Under the pieces are notes generated by a model that was given only the letters and a program-made list of their open reading frames with translations, did no database searches and was not told the DNA's origin. Below, one piece after another: positions 8,593 to 18,223 of a DNA stretch of 64,000 nucleotides. Location of the stretch: the NCBI GenBank assembly GCA_040954595.2, contig CM082581.2, positions 310,001 through 374,000 on the forward strand, written 5' to 3'. Origin of the DNA: Balanoglossus misakiensis (lineage: Eukaryota; Hemichordata). Position 1 is the stretch's first letter. Every line of letters begins with the position of its first letter. Both the position numbers and the translations under genes were made by a program.

Positions 8593-11500
8593 ATGGATAA
8601 TCTGGAACGGATGAAAAGGAGCAGAACCGCACACCGCGGGCAGATGACCAAGATTCTCAATCAATTAGACCAAGCTTTCGATGCCGCAAAATCAGAAGTC
8701 GACGAGACAATATTGGACGTCATCCACGCTAAGTTGGAAGTAGCCTCCGCAAAACTACAGCACTTGCAAGATTTAGATAACAGCATCCTCGACAAGACAG
8801 ATGATGAAGAGTTAGAAGAAGCCACAACAAATACCGATGAATACCACAACGACGTCAAACAAAGGTTGGTCATTTTTCAGAGACATTTAAGTAGACTGAG
8901 CATGAAAGTCGGAAGAGGCGAGGAAACAAAGTTCAATCCAACAGCGGCTTCGTTCATGCCAAATGTAACACAGACAACCTACAAGAACGTACAACTTCCA
9001 AAACTATCGTTAGCAAAGTTTTCCGGGAATGTGCTGGAGTGGCAAAGTTTTTTCGATGGCTTCCTGGCTGCAGTACATAGTGACAAGAGCTTGAACGATG
9101 TTCAGAAATTACATTACTTGAGAGGACAACTCTCTGGCGAAGCAGCTAGGGCCATCGAGCGACTTCAACTCACCGAAGCAAACTATTCGAATGCTATCGA
9201 AATCTTACGCGAACGATATGGTCGAGACCACATTATAAAGGCTGCCTACATGAAGGCCCTTTGGGAACTGCCCACACCTAATGAAGACCTTGCGAGTATA
9301 CGGGAATTTTACGACTCGATCGAAAGCTACATTCGAGGTCTGAGATCGCTCGGAAAGGACGAATCGTCATACGGGGACCTGCTCGTGCCAATCATTATGG
9401 AGAAACTACCGGGTAGAATGCGCGAATTCATAGCCAGAGATCATGGTTCATCCCGCGAGTGGACACTACAGAAATTACGCGAGGCTATACAACGAGAAAT
9501 AGATGCTATGGAAGCCGGACAATCGTTATCCGCATTATCTATGTCGCCGCTAAGCCACCATGAAACACAACCGCGCGCAACAGCCGCATTCTACACCAGG
9601 GGAGAAACCAAGTCTACACCGCGAAAATGCCCATATTGCAAAGAAGAATCGCACAACCCTCTTAACTGTAACAAGGTAACCACCGCAGATCAGCGATTAG
9701 AAATCGTAAAACGCGAACGCCTTTGCTTCAATTGCTTGGGTAACCATCGAGTTTCTCAGTGTAAGTCGAAAAACCGCTGCAGAAACTGTAAACGAAAGCA
9801 TCACACGTCGTTGTGTTCACCAACGCAATCCGCAGAAAAAAGGGACAGACAAGCTGAAACAGCAGAAGCTCCCACCACAGTTCACGCGAAATCGGTCTCG
9901 ACAGTAGAAACCAACTCTCCTACCGACATGAGTCTCGCAACCGCAACGGACAGAGGAGCCGTGTTGTTGAAAACCGCCGTAGCGCAAGTCTCTAGCCCCT
10001 CAACAATCGCGACAGCTACGATACTGATCGACGAAGGAGCCACTAAGTCCTTCATCACACAAGATATGGCAGAACAATTAAGACTAGAATCAGACCGCTC
10101 ACAAGTAATCGATCTTGCCGCATTTGGAGACACGAAAACCTCTGCGAGGTCTCTCAATCAAGTGACATTCTCATTGCACACTACTTCTGGATCGAAGCTA
10201 GATATTACCGCGCTAGTCGTGCCCAAAATATCGGCGCCCTTGAGGAATCTCATCAGCCCCTCTATATTAGAGCTACCGCATTTAAGGGGTTTGAACTTCG
10301 CGCACCCGCACTCAGATTCGGACACTTTCGAAATATCTATACTTCTCGGAGCCGATTATTATTGGCAGTTGATTGAAGATGAGATCATCCGCGGAAAGGG
10401 GCCAACAGCTGTGAAATCGAAATTGGGATATCTTCTATCGGGACCGACTCACACCCGCGATCTGAAAACAAACACCGTTCTGCACATCGCCACAGAGCTA
10501 AGACAGGAAGAATCGGATCTGAAAGCCTTTTGGGACTTAGAGACAATCGGCGTCAAGGGAGATCCACAAATAAACGATAAAATGACAGGATATGAAACTT
10601 ACTGCAAAGACAATATCGATTTCCAAGATGGCCATTACGTCGCCCGCCTTCCATGGAAACCAGACCACCCACCCCTGCCAACGAACTACAAGATAACTAA
10701 CAATCGCACGCGCGCCATGGTGAGAAGATTGGACATGGAGTCACGACTTGCGTATGATAATATCATACAGGAACAAACACGAAGGGGGTTTATAGAATTA
10801 GTAACGGACGATGACACAACAGAAGGCCACTATCTTCCACATCATCCAGTTAAGAAGGATTCCGGAACAACCCCGATAAGAATCGTGTATGATTGCAGTT
10901 GCCAGGCAGGAAACGGAGCAAGTCTAAATGACTGTTTGTCGACAGGGGCTCCGCTACTGAACGATCTGACTTCGATATTGATTCGCTTTCGTATGCATCG
11001 GTTCGCACTGTCGGCAGACATAGAGAAAGCCTTTCTACAGATCGGGTTACACAACGAAGACCGCGACTATACGAAGTTTTTATGGCCATCGGACTACCGC
11101 GATCCGGAAAGCAAGTTTGACGTTTACCGTTTCAAGAAAGTTTTGTTTGGTGCAGTGTCGTCGCCCTTCATTTTAAACGCGGTCGTCCAAACACACCTGG
11201 ACTCAAATATCTCAAACGTGTGTCGCGACATCAAAGAAAACATCTACGTCGATAACGTCTTGAGTGGAGTAGACACTGAAGATGATGCGTGTGATTACTA
11301 CAGTGAAGCCAAGTCGGTAATGGATAAGGGCGGTTTCAATCTCCGTTCGTGGGCCTCGAACTGTTCAGAATTACGCGACCTAGCGAAGCAGCATCAGGAT
11401 TTAGACAACGACACAACGGTGAATGCCTTCGGCCTACTTTGGAACACTGAGTCTGATGCAATTTCGTACAAACGAAAGGAACTTGACAACGGAAATCTGG

Positions 11501-12597
11501 TAACTAAGAGAGAAATCGTCCGCAACACCGCAAAGATGTATGACCCGCTTGGACTTCTCGCGCCTATACTAGTGAAGGCAAAATGTCTCATTCAAGAAGT
11601 TTGGAAACAAAATGTACAATGGGACGAACCACTACCGCAAATTCTGAGTGACACTTGGACGAACATACGCAGAGACTTAATTACCGCAACAGATGAGTTC
11701 TCGATCAACAGGAAATACTTCGAATGCCAGGCTAATTGTCGAGAACCTTATGAATTACATGTGTTTGCAGATGCCAGTGTCAAGGCGTACGGTGCCGTCG
11801 CTTATCTTCGCCATGGCGACAACACTGCTCTTGTCATGTCCAAGACTAGAGTTGCCCCAACAAAGCCCATCACGCTTCCACGCCTGGAATTGCTGGCCGC
11901 GTTGATTGCAGCCCACCTGTTGAAATTCATCCGAAATAGCCTCATGCAGCAGGGAAACATCAAAATCACACAGTGCGTCTTATGGTCCGACAGCCAAATA
12001 GTATTACACTGGATTAACAGCCGTCGAACTTTACCAACTTTCGTTGGGAACCGCGTACGAGAAATCAAATCAACACCAGTGGATGTGTTTAATTATTGCC
12101 CTACTGACAGCAATCCGGCGGACATTATCACACGTGGAATCGCCGCTTGTAAACTACGTGAGAATGCACTATGGTGGACCGGCCCATATTGGCTGAAAAA
12201 CGGTGAATGGCCCGCGTCAACTGTCAACTTCAATGCAGCCGCTATTGATGAACGCGACCAAGCTCAGATCACCGGGTCATTTGAGGCCATCGCTACTCCG
12301 CGTCGCCATGGTGACACGTGTGAAGACATAGCGACTGTTATACACGCGACTCGCTACAGCTCATACGCCAAACTGTTACGTATTACCGCTCACGTGAGAA
12401 GATTCGTTTCAAACTGCAGAAAAGCCCGCGATAAAAGAAATGTCGGACCTATCTCAGGTACAGAAATACGCGACGCTGAGAGAATGTGGATTTTGAGCGT
12501 TCAGCGAAGGCATTACAGTAGTGAAATCGATTTACTACAGTTTAGAGAAAGGCAAATTGGGAACTTTGGCCAAGCAGCTTCGCCTATTCATGGATGA
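8593..12597 (+). CDS. BEL Gag-Pol polyprotein, gag through RNase H
   Basis: A 1334-codon frame beginning 40 bp inside the left LTR. It starts with a coiled-coil-rich Gag and a DUF1759-type region (L-P-K-L-S-L-A-K-F-S-G-N ... F-F-D-G-F). Cys/His knuckles follow near residues 345-415 (C-P-Y-C, C-F-N-C, C-R-N-C). The protease-like motif is I-L-I-D-E-G-A-T, with Glu where DSG/DTG is usual. The reverse transcriptase has I-V-Y-D-C-S, L-S-A-D-I-E-K-A-F and the box Y-V-D-N instead of YVDD. The RNase H has F-A-D-A-S and W-S-D-S-Q. The frame leaves the conserved path shortly before its stop, where integrase sequence continues in another frame. Confidence 0.92.
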   Translation: MDNLERMKRSRTAHRGQMTKILNQLDQAFDAAKSEVDETILDVIHAKLEVASAKLQHLQDLDNSILDKTDDEELEEATTNTDEYHNDVKQRLVIFQRHLSRLSMKVGRGEETKFNPTAASFMPNVTQTTYKNVQLPKLSLAKFSGNVLEWQSFFDGFLAAVHSDKSLNDVQKLHYLRGQLSGEAARAIERLQLTEANYSNAIEILRERYGRDHIIKAAYMKALWELPTPNEDLASIREFYDSIESYIRGLRSLGKDESSYGDLLVPIIMEKLPGRMREFIARDHGSSREWTLQKLREAIQREIDAMEAGQSLSALSMSPLSHHETQPRATAAFYTRGETKSTPRKCPYCKEESHNPLNCNKVTTADQRLEIVKRERLCFNCLGNHRVSQCKSKNRCRNCKRKHHTSLCSPTQSAEKRDRQAETAEAPTTVHAKSVSTVETNSPTDMSLATATDRGAVLLKTAVAQVSSPSTIATATILIDEGATKSFITQDMAEQLRLESDRSQVIDLAAFGDTKTSARSLNQVTFSLHTTSGSKLDITALVVPKISAPLRNLISPSILELPHLRGLNFAHPHSDSDTFEISILLGADYYWQLIEDEIIRGKGPTAVKSKLGYLLSGPTHTRDLKTNTVLHIATELRQEESDLKAFWDLETIGVKGDPQINDKMTGYETYCKDNIDFQDGHYVARLPWKPDHPPLPTNYKITNNRTRAMVRRLDMESRLAYDNIIQEQTRRGFIELVTDDDTTEGHYLPHHPVKKDSGTTPIRIVYDCSCQAGNGASLNDCLSTGAPLLNDLTSILIRFRMHRFALSADIEKAFLQIGLHNEDRDYTKFLWPSDYRDPESKFDVYRFKKVLFGAVSSPFILNAVVQTHLDSNISNVCRDIKENIYVDNVLSGVDTEDDACDYYSEAKSVMDKGGFNLRSWASNCSELRDLAKQHQDLDNDTTVNAFGLLWNTESDAISYKRKELDNGNLVTKREIVRNTAKMYDPLGLLAPILVKAKCLIQEVWKQNVQWDEPLPQILSDTWTNIRRDLITATDEFSINRKYFECQANCREPYELHVFADASVKAYGAVAYLRHGDNTALVMSKTRVAPTKPITLPRLELLAALIAAHLLKFIRNSLMQQGNIKITQCVLWSDSQIVLHWINSRRTLPTFVGNRVREIKSTPVDVFNYCPTDSNPADIITRGIAACKLRENALWWTGPYWLKNGEWPASTVNFNAAAIDERDQAQITGSFEAIATPRRHGDTCEDIATVIHATRYSSYAKLLRITAHVRRFVSNCRKARDKRNVGPISGTEIRDAERMWILSVQRRHYSSEIDLLQFRERQIGNFGQAASPIHG

Positions 12598-13984
12598 TCA
12601 AGAACTGATCCGCGTCGGAGGTAGACTTCATAACGCACCTCTGGACTATGATACAAAGTTTCCCGCACTGCTACCAGCGAAGGAACATTTCACACAGCTA
12701 CTTATAGCAGATGCACACAAGAAAGTCGCGCATGGAGGGCTAACCTCGACGGTTACGTATATCCGCAAACGGTTCTGGATCACCAAAATAAGGCAGGTAG
12801 TGAAGACCTATCTACGAAACTGTGTCACGTGTAGGAGAATCCATAGCAAACCCTTCAAAGCTCCAGTAACCGCACCACTTCAGACACTCAGACTGTTAGA
12901 AGCCCCGCCGTTTACAGTGACTGGCGTGGACTTCACTGGGGCGTTCTACGTGAAGGAAGAAAGGGGTGGATGCAAGGCCTACGTCTGTCTGTTCACGTGC
13001 GCAGTTACGCGTGCCGTTCATCTGGAGCTAGTACATGACTTGTCGACGCAAAGTTTCCTCCGCGCCTTCCGTCGGTTTTCAGCGAGACGATCGACACCAC
13101 GCTACATGATTTCCGACAACGCGACAACATACGAATGTGCAGCAGATGAACTACAACGACTTTTTGAGTCTCCTGTTGTCAAGACGTATTTGGCTGACAG
13201 CAGAATTGACTGGAAATTCATACCAAAGCGTGCCCCATGGTTTGGGGGATTTTACGAGCGATTAATAGGCATCACGAAAACCGCACTGAAGAAAGTACTT
13301 GGGCGGTCCTTTGTTACGTTCGACGAACTACAAACTGTTTTGACAGAAGTTGAAGCAATCATCAATGATCGTCCTCTCACTTATACGTCCACAAATCACG
13401 GAGACCCGCAGCCGCTGACGCCGTCTCACTTGTTACATGGCAGACAACTTACAGGGTTGCCCTATGACACGCCTGACATCGACGAAATGAAGGATCCGAC
13501 ATATGGGATCACCAAGTCAGCGCTACAAACTCGTGCGGATTACCTGGCCAAGTTGCTTGATCATTTCTGGCAGAGATGGTCGAGGGAATATTTGACATCA
13601 CTTCGTGAAAGAGACATGGTGAAAAGGGAAGGACGAACAGAGAACGTCATCAATGTCGGCGATGTCGTTTTAGTTGAGGACAGCCGTACACCACGTATGA
13701 AATGGAACTTAGCAGTAGTGGAAGGATTGAATTACGGCAATGACAATCTTGTGCGATCTGCCGAAATAAAAACTCGGTATGGCCGTACTAATCGCCCTAT
13801 TAAGAAACTGTATCCGATTATGGAACTTGCCGTCAAAACTGACACTGACAGAGTTGACTCTGAAATTGACAATGACAAGGCTGGTACAAATGGACAAGTA
13901 AACCAAGCCCAGCCCGACAGAATTAGTCGTGCCGCAGCAGTGAAGGCACGTGATCGTATCAAAAAATGGTCGTATGCTCTGTGA
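12521..13984 (+). CDS. BEL integrase and C-terminal DUF5641-like part, in a shifted frame
   Basis: A 487-codon frame overlapping the previous one by about 77 nt. It continues the polyprotein with R-V-G-G-R-L-H-N-A-P, then the integrase zinc finger (H-G-G-L ... C-V-T-C) and the DDE core (V-D-F-T-G; I-S-D-N-A-T; F-G-G-F-Y-E-R). The C-terminal region resembles the domain that follows BEL integrases (D-V-V-L-V-E-D). No conventional ATG explains the start; the frame simply opens near 12521. BEL elements normally encode one Gag-Pol frame, so a one-base frameshift between about 12515 and 12560 is the simplest reading. Programmed frameshifting at that point would be unusual. Confidence 0.88.
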   Translation: MKSIYYSLEKGKLGTLAKQLRLFMDDQELIRVGGRLHNAPLDYDTKFPALLPAKEHFTQLLIADAHKKVAHGGLTSTVTYIRKRFWITKIRQVVKTYLRNCVTCRRIHSKPFKAPVTAPLQTLRLLEAPPFTVTGVDFTGAFYVKEERGGCKAYVCLFTCAVTRAVHLELVHDLSTQSFLRAFRRFSARRSTPRYMISDNATTYECAADELQRLFESPVVKTYLADSRIDWKFIPKRAPWFGGFYERLIGITKTALKKVLGRSFVTFDELQTVLTEVEAIINDRPLTYTSTNHGDPQPLTPSHLLHGRQLTGLPYDTPDIDEMKDPTYGITKSALQTRADYLAKLLDHFWQRWSREYLTSLRERDMVKREGRTENVINVGDVVLVEDSRTPRMKWNLAVVEGLNYGNDNLVRSAEIKTRYGRTNRPIKKLYPIMELAVKTDTDRVDSEIDNDKAGTNGQVNQAQPDRISRAAAVKARDRIKKWSYAL

Positions 13985-14284
13985 AACTGATTTGAACTGA
14001 GAAGTAATGTTTCACAGTAATGAACATCGTTCAGTTTGTATTAGTTAATGTAAACTGCAGTTCCTTTTCGGGAGCAAGTTACTAGTATATTGTTTGAAAG
14101 CTGTTTGTTTAATATTGATTCTGTGACCGTTAACGTAAACATGTTAGATTTTCATCTGTCGTTAAACTTCGATAGTTAGATTCAATTCGAGTACCAAGGT
14201 CGACATCTGTTTAGAATTAGGCTTTATAGCAACCAACTGATTGATCTGAGTTTCTGTCGCCAACCATTTCGGCGGGCGGAGTGA
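13985..14284 (+). other. BEL 3' untranslated region
   Basis: Non-coding stretch between the pol stop and the right LTR, ending with a purine-rich tract next to the LTR. Confidence 0.7.
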
Positions 14285-14492
14285 TGTTGAGAACAGTATG
14301 AATTAGTAATTAGTGTTCCATATATGTACGTTTACCCGCCCACTCTCTGGTATGTAACCACGCCCACTTGAAGGGTACGTGTAGAGCATGGTACCGGTAA
14401 TAAAGTAGAAGTTGCTTAGTGTTGTTACTTGACACACGTCTCCGTTCCATTCTCTAAGTACAATCGAACCCCGCGTGCATTTCAAGCACACA
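14285..14492 (+). repeat. BEL 3' LTR
   Basis: 208 bp, identical by eye to 8346-8553. Followed by the target duplication CACCA at 14493-14497. Confidence 0.95.
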
Positions 14493-14631
14493 CACCAGAA
14501 GCTGCTACGAACAGTTCAAATTCCTGAAGCCAACGCTCCCACCTTTGCTGAAGAGCCTCTGGTTCGCCTTCACAGTCGAATCCCGCCACTCCTGGCAGTC
14601 CGGACAGCGTTACGGGTGTAGACATTTTCAT
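14493..14631 (-). CDS. N-terminal part of gypsy Gag, cut off by the BEL insertion
   Basis: On the minus strand an ATG at 14631-14629, with a second in frame at 14625-14623, opens a frame of about 46 codons rich in Glu, Gln and Trp. It runs to the BEL target site. The same frame is found on the far side of BEL from 8345 downward, so the BEL element split one gag frame without other damage. The normal position, just inside the 5' LTR, supports this start. Confidence 0.85.
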
Positions 14632-14731
14632 GCACTCAAATCACAGCTAAAAAGTCACCAAATCTCGTAAAGGTTGCTTGCGTATGTTCTTCGATAGTTA
14701 ATTTAGACAACTAAATCCTCGTCGCCATTTA

Positions 14732-14885
14732 TGTGATGTCCGGGGAGGGGTTATTGACAGTCGACAACGACGGAGTTCCACAGAAGTGATGTTTATTGAA
14801 TGACAACCACGCGGGAACTAACTGTTACAGGAAATCACGTATACAGACCATGTGACAATCACGTGATCATGACAATACTATCACA
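14732..14885 (-). repeat. Gypsy 5' LTR
   Basis: 154 bp, matching 3733-3886. The target duplication ATCAT follows at 14886-14890. Confidence 0.95.
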
Positions 14886-14979
14886 ATCATGACTGTAAAT
14901 AATTCTGTATTATATTATATCATGCTACTGTCCACAATTCTGATTGGACGAGAGCTCAATCCAGCGATGCTAAAATTAA

Positions 14980-15120
14980 GCAATAAAACATCCCTAGCCA
15001 TGGTATACCACGAGATTTTGACCAGTTCACAACATATACGCACGAGCGATAGCGAGTGCGTATATGGAGTTGAACTGGTCAAAATCTCGTGGTATACCAT
15101 GGCTGGGGGTGTTTTAATGC
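14980..15120. mobile_element. Foldback MITE, family 1
   Basis: A near-perfect palindrome of about 141 bp. The arms read GCAATAAAACATCCCTAGCC and CCATGGTATACCACGAGATT on one side and their complements on the other. Further copies lie at 16429-16569, 39328-39469 and 40909-41049. Confidence 0.8.
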
Positions 15121-15285
15121 TATTAGATTATGCCAGTATATTGAAACTTTGCATAAAACCTTTTAAAAAGGCATTTTCTTTGACTATGATATATGACTGT
15201 GGTATATGGCTAATATATCACGGTCACGTGTCGTGTCTCGACCAATCAAATAGCGTGATTTACACCATCAATATACTGGTATAAT
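15121..15285. repeat. Left arm of a long inverted repeat
   Basis: About 165 bp (CCAGTATATTGAAACTTTGC ... ATCAATATACTGGTAT) that recurs in inverted orientation at 16262-16428. Each arm abuts a family-1 foldback element. Block B has the same arrangement (39470-39635 and 40742-40908). Confidence 0.8.
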
Positions 15286-15643
15286 ATAATACTCAATAAT
15301 GCACTGCTAAAACGGGCCGCTGAACCAGCATATGGCAGCAAAAATGTGCGGTTAAACCACAGTCGCGCGTGTTTAAATCAAATAAATAAAACAAAAATAC
15401 TGTTGAATGAACAGATGTTTCATTTTGGAACTGCTCTGTGAAAATATTTGTCACTTTATCACGCGCAATGCCAGTCTTGTCACTTTTTGTCGTCTGCTTC
15501 ATGTTTAATGCTCGATCCCGGCTGCTCGTGTTTACATTCATTGTCGCCATGTTGGTTCACGATCGTAATTTCTCTTTCTGACGCCGTTTCGGTAAGAAAA
15601 TGACACTGATATGCCACAAAAACAATTGTTGATATAATATAAT

Positions 15644-15784
15644 AGCAATAACCCCCGCCTCAGTCGGGTATACACTTGATTTGGGTACAATTCCCTCCAT
15701 ATAGCACTCGCCTGACGGCTCGTGCTATATATCTCGAATTGTACCCAAATATCGCGTATACCCGCCTTCGGTGGGGGTTATTGC
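15644..15784. mobile_element. Foldback MITE, family 2
   Basis: A palindrome starting GCAATAACCCCCGCC and ending GGTGGGGGTTATTGC, with inner arms TTTGGGTACAATT. The termini share GCAATAA with family 1, so the two are probably related. Block B copy at 39968-40108. Confidence 0.8.
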
Positions 15785-16084
15785 TTAAATATCAATCACA
15801 TGATCTGGCCATGTGACCCAAAGCATTGTCATTTCCAGGTAATGGGAAAACAACATTGTGGTATCCCGTATAATATTTTTCCATATGTGTTTATCAAAGA
15901 AAATCTTTATCTACTGGTCATCCAATGTCCTCAGTTAAGACATCAAGCTGCCATCTTCTGATGTCATGTTAGGTAACAAATTATACAAATGCAGTTCTAT
16001 TAAAATACTGAAAAGTGATAAAATGTCACTTGCCAGGCAAAAGGGATAGATGGGTATTATAACTCAGTTCATAACATAACATAC

Positions 16085-16225
16085 CAATGACTGGTTTTGT
16101 ACATGTACTTGTGGCTGTGTCAGAGTTCGAACAACATTGGTGCCAGTGGTGACAGGTGGATTCTTGCTGCAGCTCACATTAGGTACTGTCGGTTGTGTTG
16201 ACTGCACTCCTGTTTGCATCGATGA
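16085..16225 (-). CDS. MED25: MED25-like linker exon, block A
   Basis: A 141-nt, phase 0-0 exon with acceptor TTATGCAG and donor GTATGT. It encodes 47 residues rich in Ser, Thr, Gln and Val (T-G-V-Q-S-T-Q-P-T-V ... T-Q-P-Q-V-H-V-Q-N-Q). The composition suits the low-complexity linker between the VWA and ACID domains of MED25, but there is no specific motif. It is almost unchanged in B (40565-40705). It sits between the two arms of a long inverted repeat. Confidence 0.6.
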
Positions 16226-16261
16226 CTGCATAAGTAAACACAGTAGTATTAAATCGTTATT

Positions 16262-16428
16262 ATGGTATACCAGTATATTGATGGTGTAAATCACACTATT
16301 TTATTGGTCGAGACACGACACGTGACTGTGATATATTAGTCATATACCACAGTCATTTATCATAGTCAAAGAAAATGCCTTTTTAAAATGTTTTATGCAA
16401 AGTTTCAATATACTGGCATGATATAATA
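16262..16428. repeat. Right arm of a long inverted repeat
   Basis: Inverted counterpart of 15121-15285, differing at several positions. Confidence 0.8.
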
Positions 16429-16569
16429 GCAATAAAACACCCCCAGCCATGGTATACCACTTGATTTTGACCAGTTCAACTCCATATACGCACTCGCTAT
16501 CACTCATGCGTATATGTCGTGAACTGGTCAAAATCTCGTGGTATACCATGGCTGGGGGTGTTTTATTGC
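16429..16569. mobile_element. Foldback MITE, family 1, second copy
   Basis: Palindrome with the same ends as 14980-15120 (GCAATAAAACACCCCCAGCC ... GGGGGTGTTTTATTGC). Confidence 0.8.
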
Positions 16570-17358
16570 TTAAATAACTCCAACATTAACTTTGGATATC
16601 AGCCGTGATGTCTTATTCTACTCTGTAAAACATTAAGAATTACCGTAATCACGCCAAAAATTCAACCAGAAACAAATGGCTGGAAATTCACAGTAGGCAA
16701 TTACGCACTGGTCCAACACTTTGAGGTTATAAAATAATTAATTATCGAAAGAATAGTGGAAGGTCGAACTAATGACACGGTCGAACAGATGGCACGATCA
16801 AGGTTCTCAGAGTTTGGTTTTCAAACAATGGTGTTCTACATATTGTTCAACATTGTTATTGTTGAAAAATAAATTCTAGTCTGAGTTCATTTAATATTCA
16901 CAATGCCCATTACTAATGTACAAGTTCTATTGAAAAGCTAAAGACTGAACATTTCATAAAGCTATCCAGAGCTGAACAAGAAACTAGGGTTAATTCCTTC
17001 AGTGAAAAAAATACTGAAAAAAAACAAATGTTAATTTGCCTTTAGCAGTTAGCAGAAAATGTCACCAAAATTTTACCATGACATTGGCGGATTATACCAT
17101 TGATAGGAGAATATGAAAAGGGGAACTTGAATATTTTTTTCCTCTGGTTTTGGCAAAGTATAATCAAACCAATCGAAATGACTGCAGTGGCAACAAATCT
17201 GTGTTTGTTTCCACCACTATATAGTGGCCACTTTGTTTCAGTTCATGTACATGTACATTGCACATTAATTGACCCGTCTATAGAAGCCACCTGTCTATAA
17301 ATGCCAGTTTAGGAAAGTCCCTTGACTGGCCAGTATAGACAGGTTTGACTGTACCTAC
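16570..17358. other. Intron with a repeat-like end
   Basis: No exon supported. Near its left-hand exon the motif CCTGTCTATA (about 17290) and its complement TATAGACAGG (about 17334) enclose 35 bp, followed by TTTGACTGTA. That motif also occurs near 2665 and 21779, and suggests the end of a dispersed repeat. Confidence 0.45.
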
Positions 17359-17539
17359 CTCTTTGTGGCTGTGAATCAGTACCTGACCATCTCTAGGGCT
17401 TGGAGTTGATAGGATTCACATCAGCAATTGGTGGCGTCTTACTGAACTGACTACCATTTGCCATTTGCATGACACCTTCTACGGCTTTCAGTGCAGCAGC
17501 TGGTGCCTGCTGGGAAGTCATCTTTGGTGGTGAAATTGC
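17359..17539 (-). pseudogene. MED25: MED25-like linker exon with a frame break, block A
   Basis: A 181-nt exon with acceptor TTTTGGACAG and donor GTAGGT. It encodes A-I-S-P-P-K-M and A-L-K-A-V-E-G-V-M-Q-M-A-N-G, resembling the Ala-rich segment after the VWA domain of MED25 (human A-A-Q-N-A-V-E-A-A-K-N). The frame ends at N-P-I-N-S-K-P-stop, but from there to the donor another frame reads sensibly (R-D-G-Q-V-L-I-H-S-H-K-E). The length is one base over a multiple of three. Block B has the same stop (41846-42026). Either this is the true C-terminus of a short isoform, or a one-base insertion predates the duplication. Confidence 0.6.
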
Positions 17540-17970
17540 CTGTCCAAAAAGAGTAACAAACCTAGTTAATATGGAGCATTATCAAGGCCAGTATTCAAAC
17601 CACCATTTTTAATTCATGACTTCCAATTTTTAATTCGATGTTGAACTTGCAACTCTTGAAGTCCCATTTTCAACACACACACCGACATTTGGACAGGATT
17701 GGGTTTAGGCTTTTCACATTAATCTCATTAAAATTGGAATTGATCTCTGAGTCTGTGGCATTATCCAAATAAGTCTTTGCATTGACAGAGTGGGCTTCTA
17801 GCAACCAAAACAGAAGTTTTGAATGTGTTTTGAAAAAAATAGTCTACTTTAAAGACAATGGTAAGACAAGGCTATGTGAAACAGTCAAAAAATGCTTTCA
17901 ATTCACAGGATGGGTAACTAGAAACAGCTAATTTAAATCTCATAAAGTAGAAGATAGACCACAAGTGTAC

Positions 17971-18223
17971 CTGGGTGGATGAAAATTGTCTCATGGGGAT
18001 ACTTGAAACAGTCACATTGGATTGTTGTGTCCTGCTTGCTGTGACAGTGGATACTGGTTGGTTTGGAAAAGCGGTAGGCTGGGCAGAAGGCATTGATGTC
18101 CTTTGACCTTGGCCCTTCATCTGGGGCTGACTTGGTTGAGTCAGTTTCTGTTGAGAGGACGACAGTTTTTGTGGAGACTGACTTCCAATTTGACTTGGTT
18201 GTCCAGGTGACATGTGACAGATG
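17971..18223 (-). CDS. MED25: MED25-like Gln/Ser/Pro-rich linker exon, block A
   Basis: Donor GTACAC below 17971. The upper border is uncertain; TAG at 18224-18226 is one possible acceptor. It encodes M-S-P-G-Q-P-S-Q-I-G, Q-S-P-Q-K-L-S-S-S-Q-Q-K-L and M-R-Q-F-S-S-T-Q, a disordered glutamine-rich linker. It is well conserved in B (42458-42707) with a few replacements and one Gln codon fewer. Confidence 0.55.

Larger units (their letters stand above)
8346..14492 (+). mobile_element. BEL/Pao LTR retrotransposon nested in gypsy gag
   Basis: LTRs of 208 bp at 8346-8553 and 14285-14492 start TGTTGAGAAC and end CAAGCACACA, and look identical by eye. The 5-bp target duplication CACCA is typical of LTR elements. 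A candidate primer-binding site TGGTGCCGAGACCAGG follows the left LTR after TTGA. A purine-rich stretch (GGCGGGCGGAGTGA) precedes the right LTR. The coding strand is opposite to the host gypsy element. Identical LTRs and a nearly intact gag-pol mean very recent insertion, later than gypsy. Confidence 0.96.
3733..14885 (-). mobile_element. Ty3/gypsy LTR retrotransposon, complete, interrupted by a BEL element
   Basis: Two LTRs of 154 bp that look identical by eye (TGTGAT...ATCACA) flank an internal region on the minus strand. The target-site duplication is ATCAT at 3728-3732 and 14886-14890. The empty site is visible in block B at 39234-39238, where a single ATCAT lies in the same context. The internal region is interrupted at 8346-14492 by a BEL/Pao element inserted into gag. 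A candidate primer-binding site beginning TGGCGACGAGGATTTAG lies four bases inside the 5' LTR (complement of about 14711-14727). A short purine tract (GAGGAGA, about 3887-3893) precedes the 3' LTR. Identical LTRs imply a recent insertion. Confidence 0.95.

Noticed and set aside
8364-8660. Minus-strand ORF covering the BEL LTR
   Set aside because: It runs antisense through the LTR into gag and repeats in the other LTR; a shadow frame.
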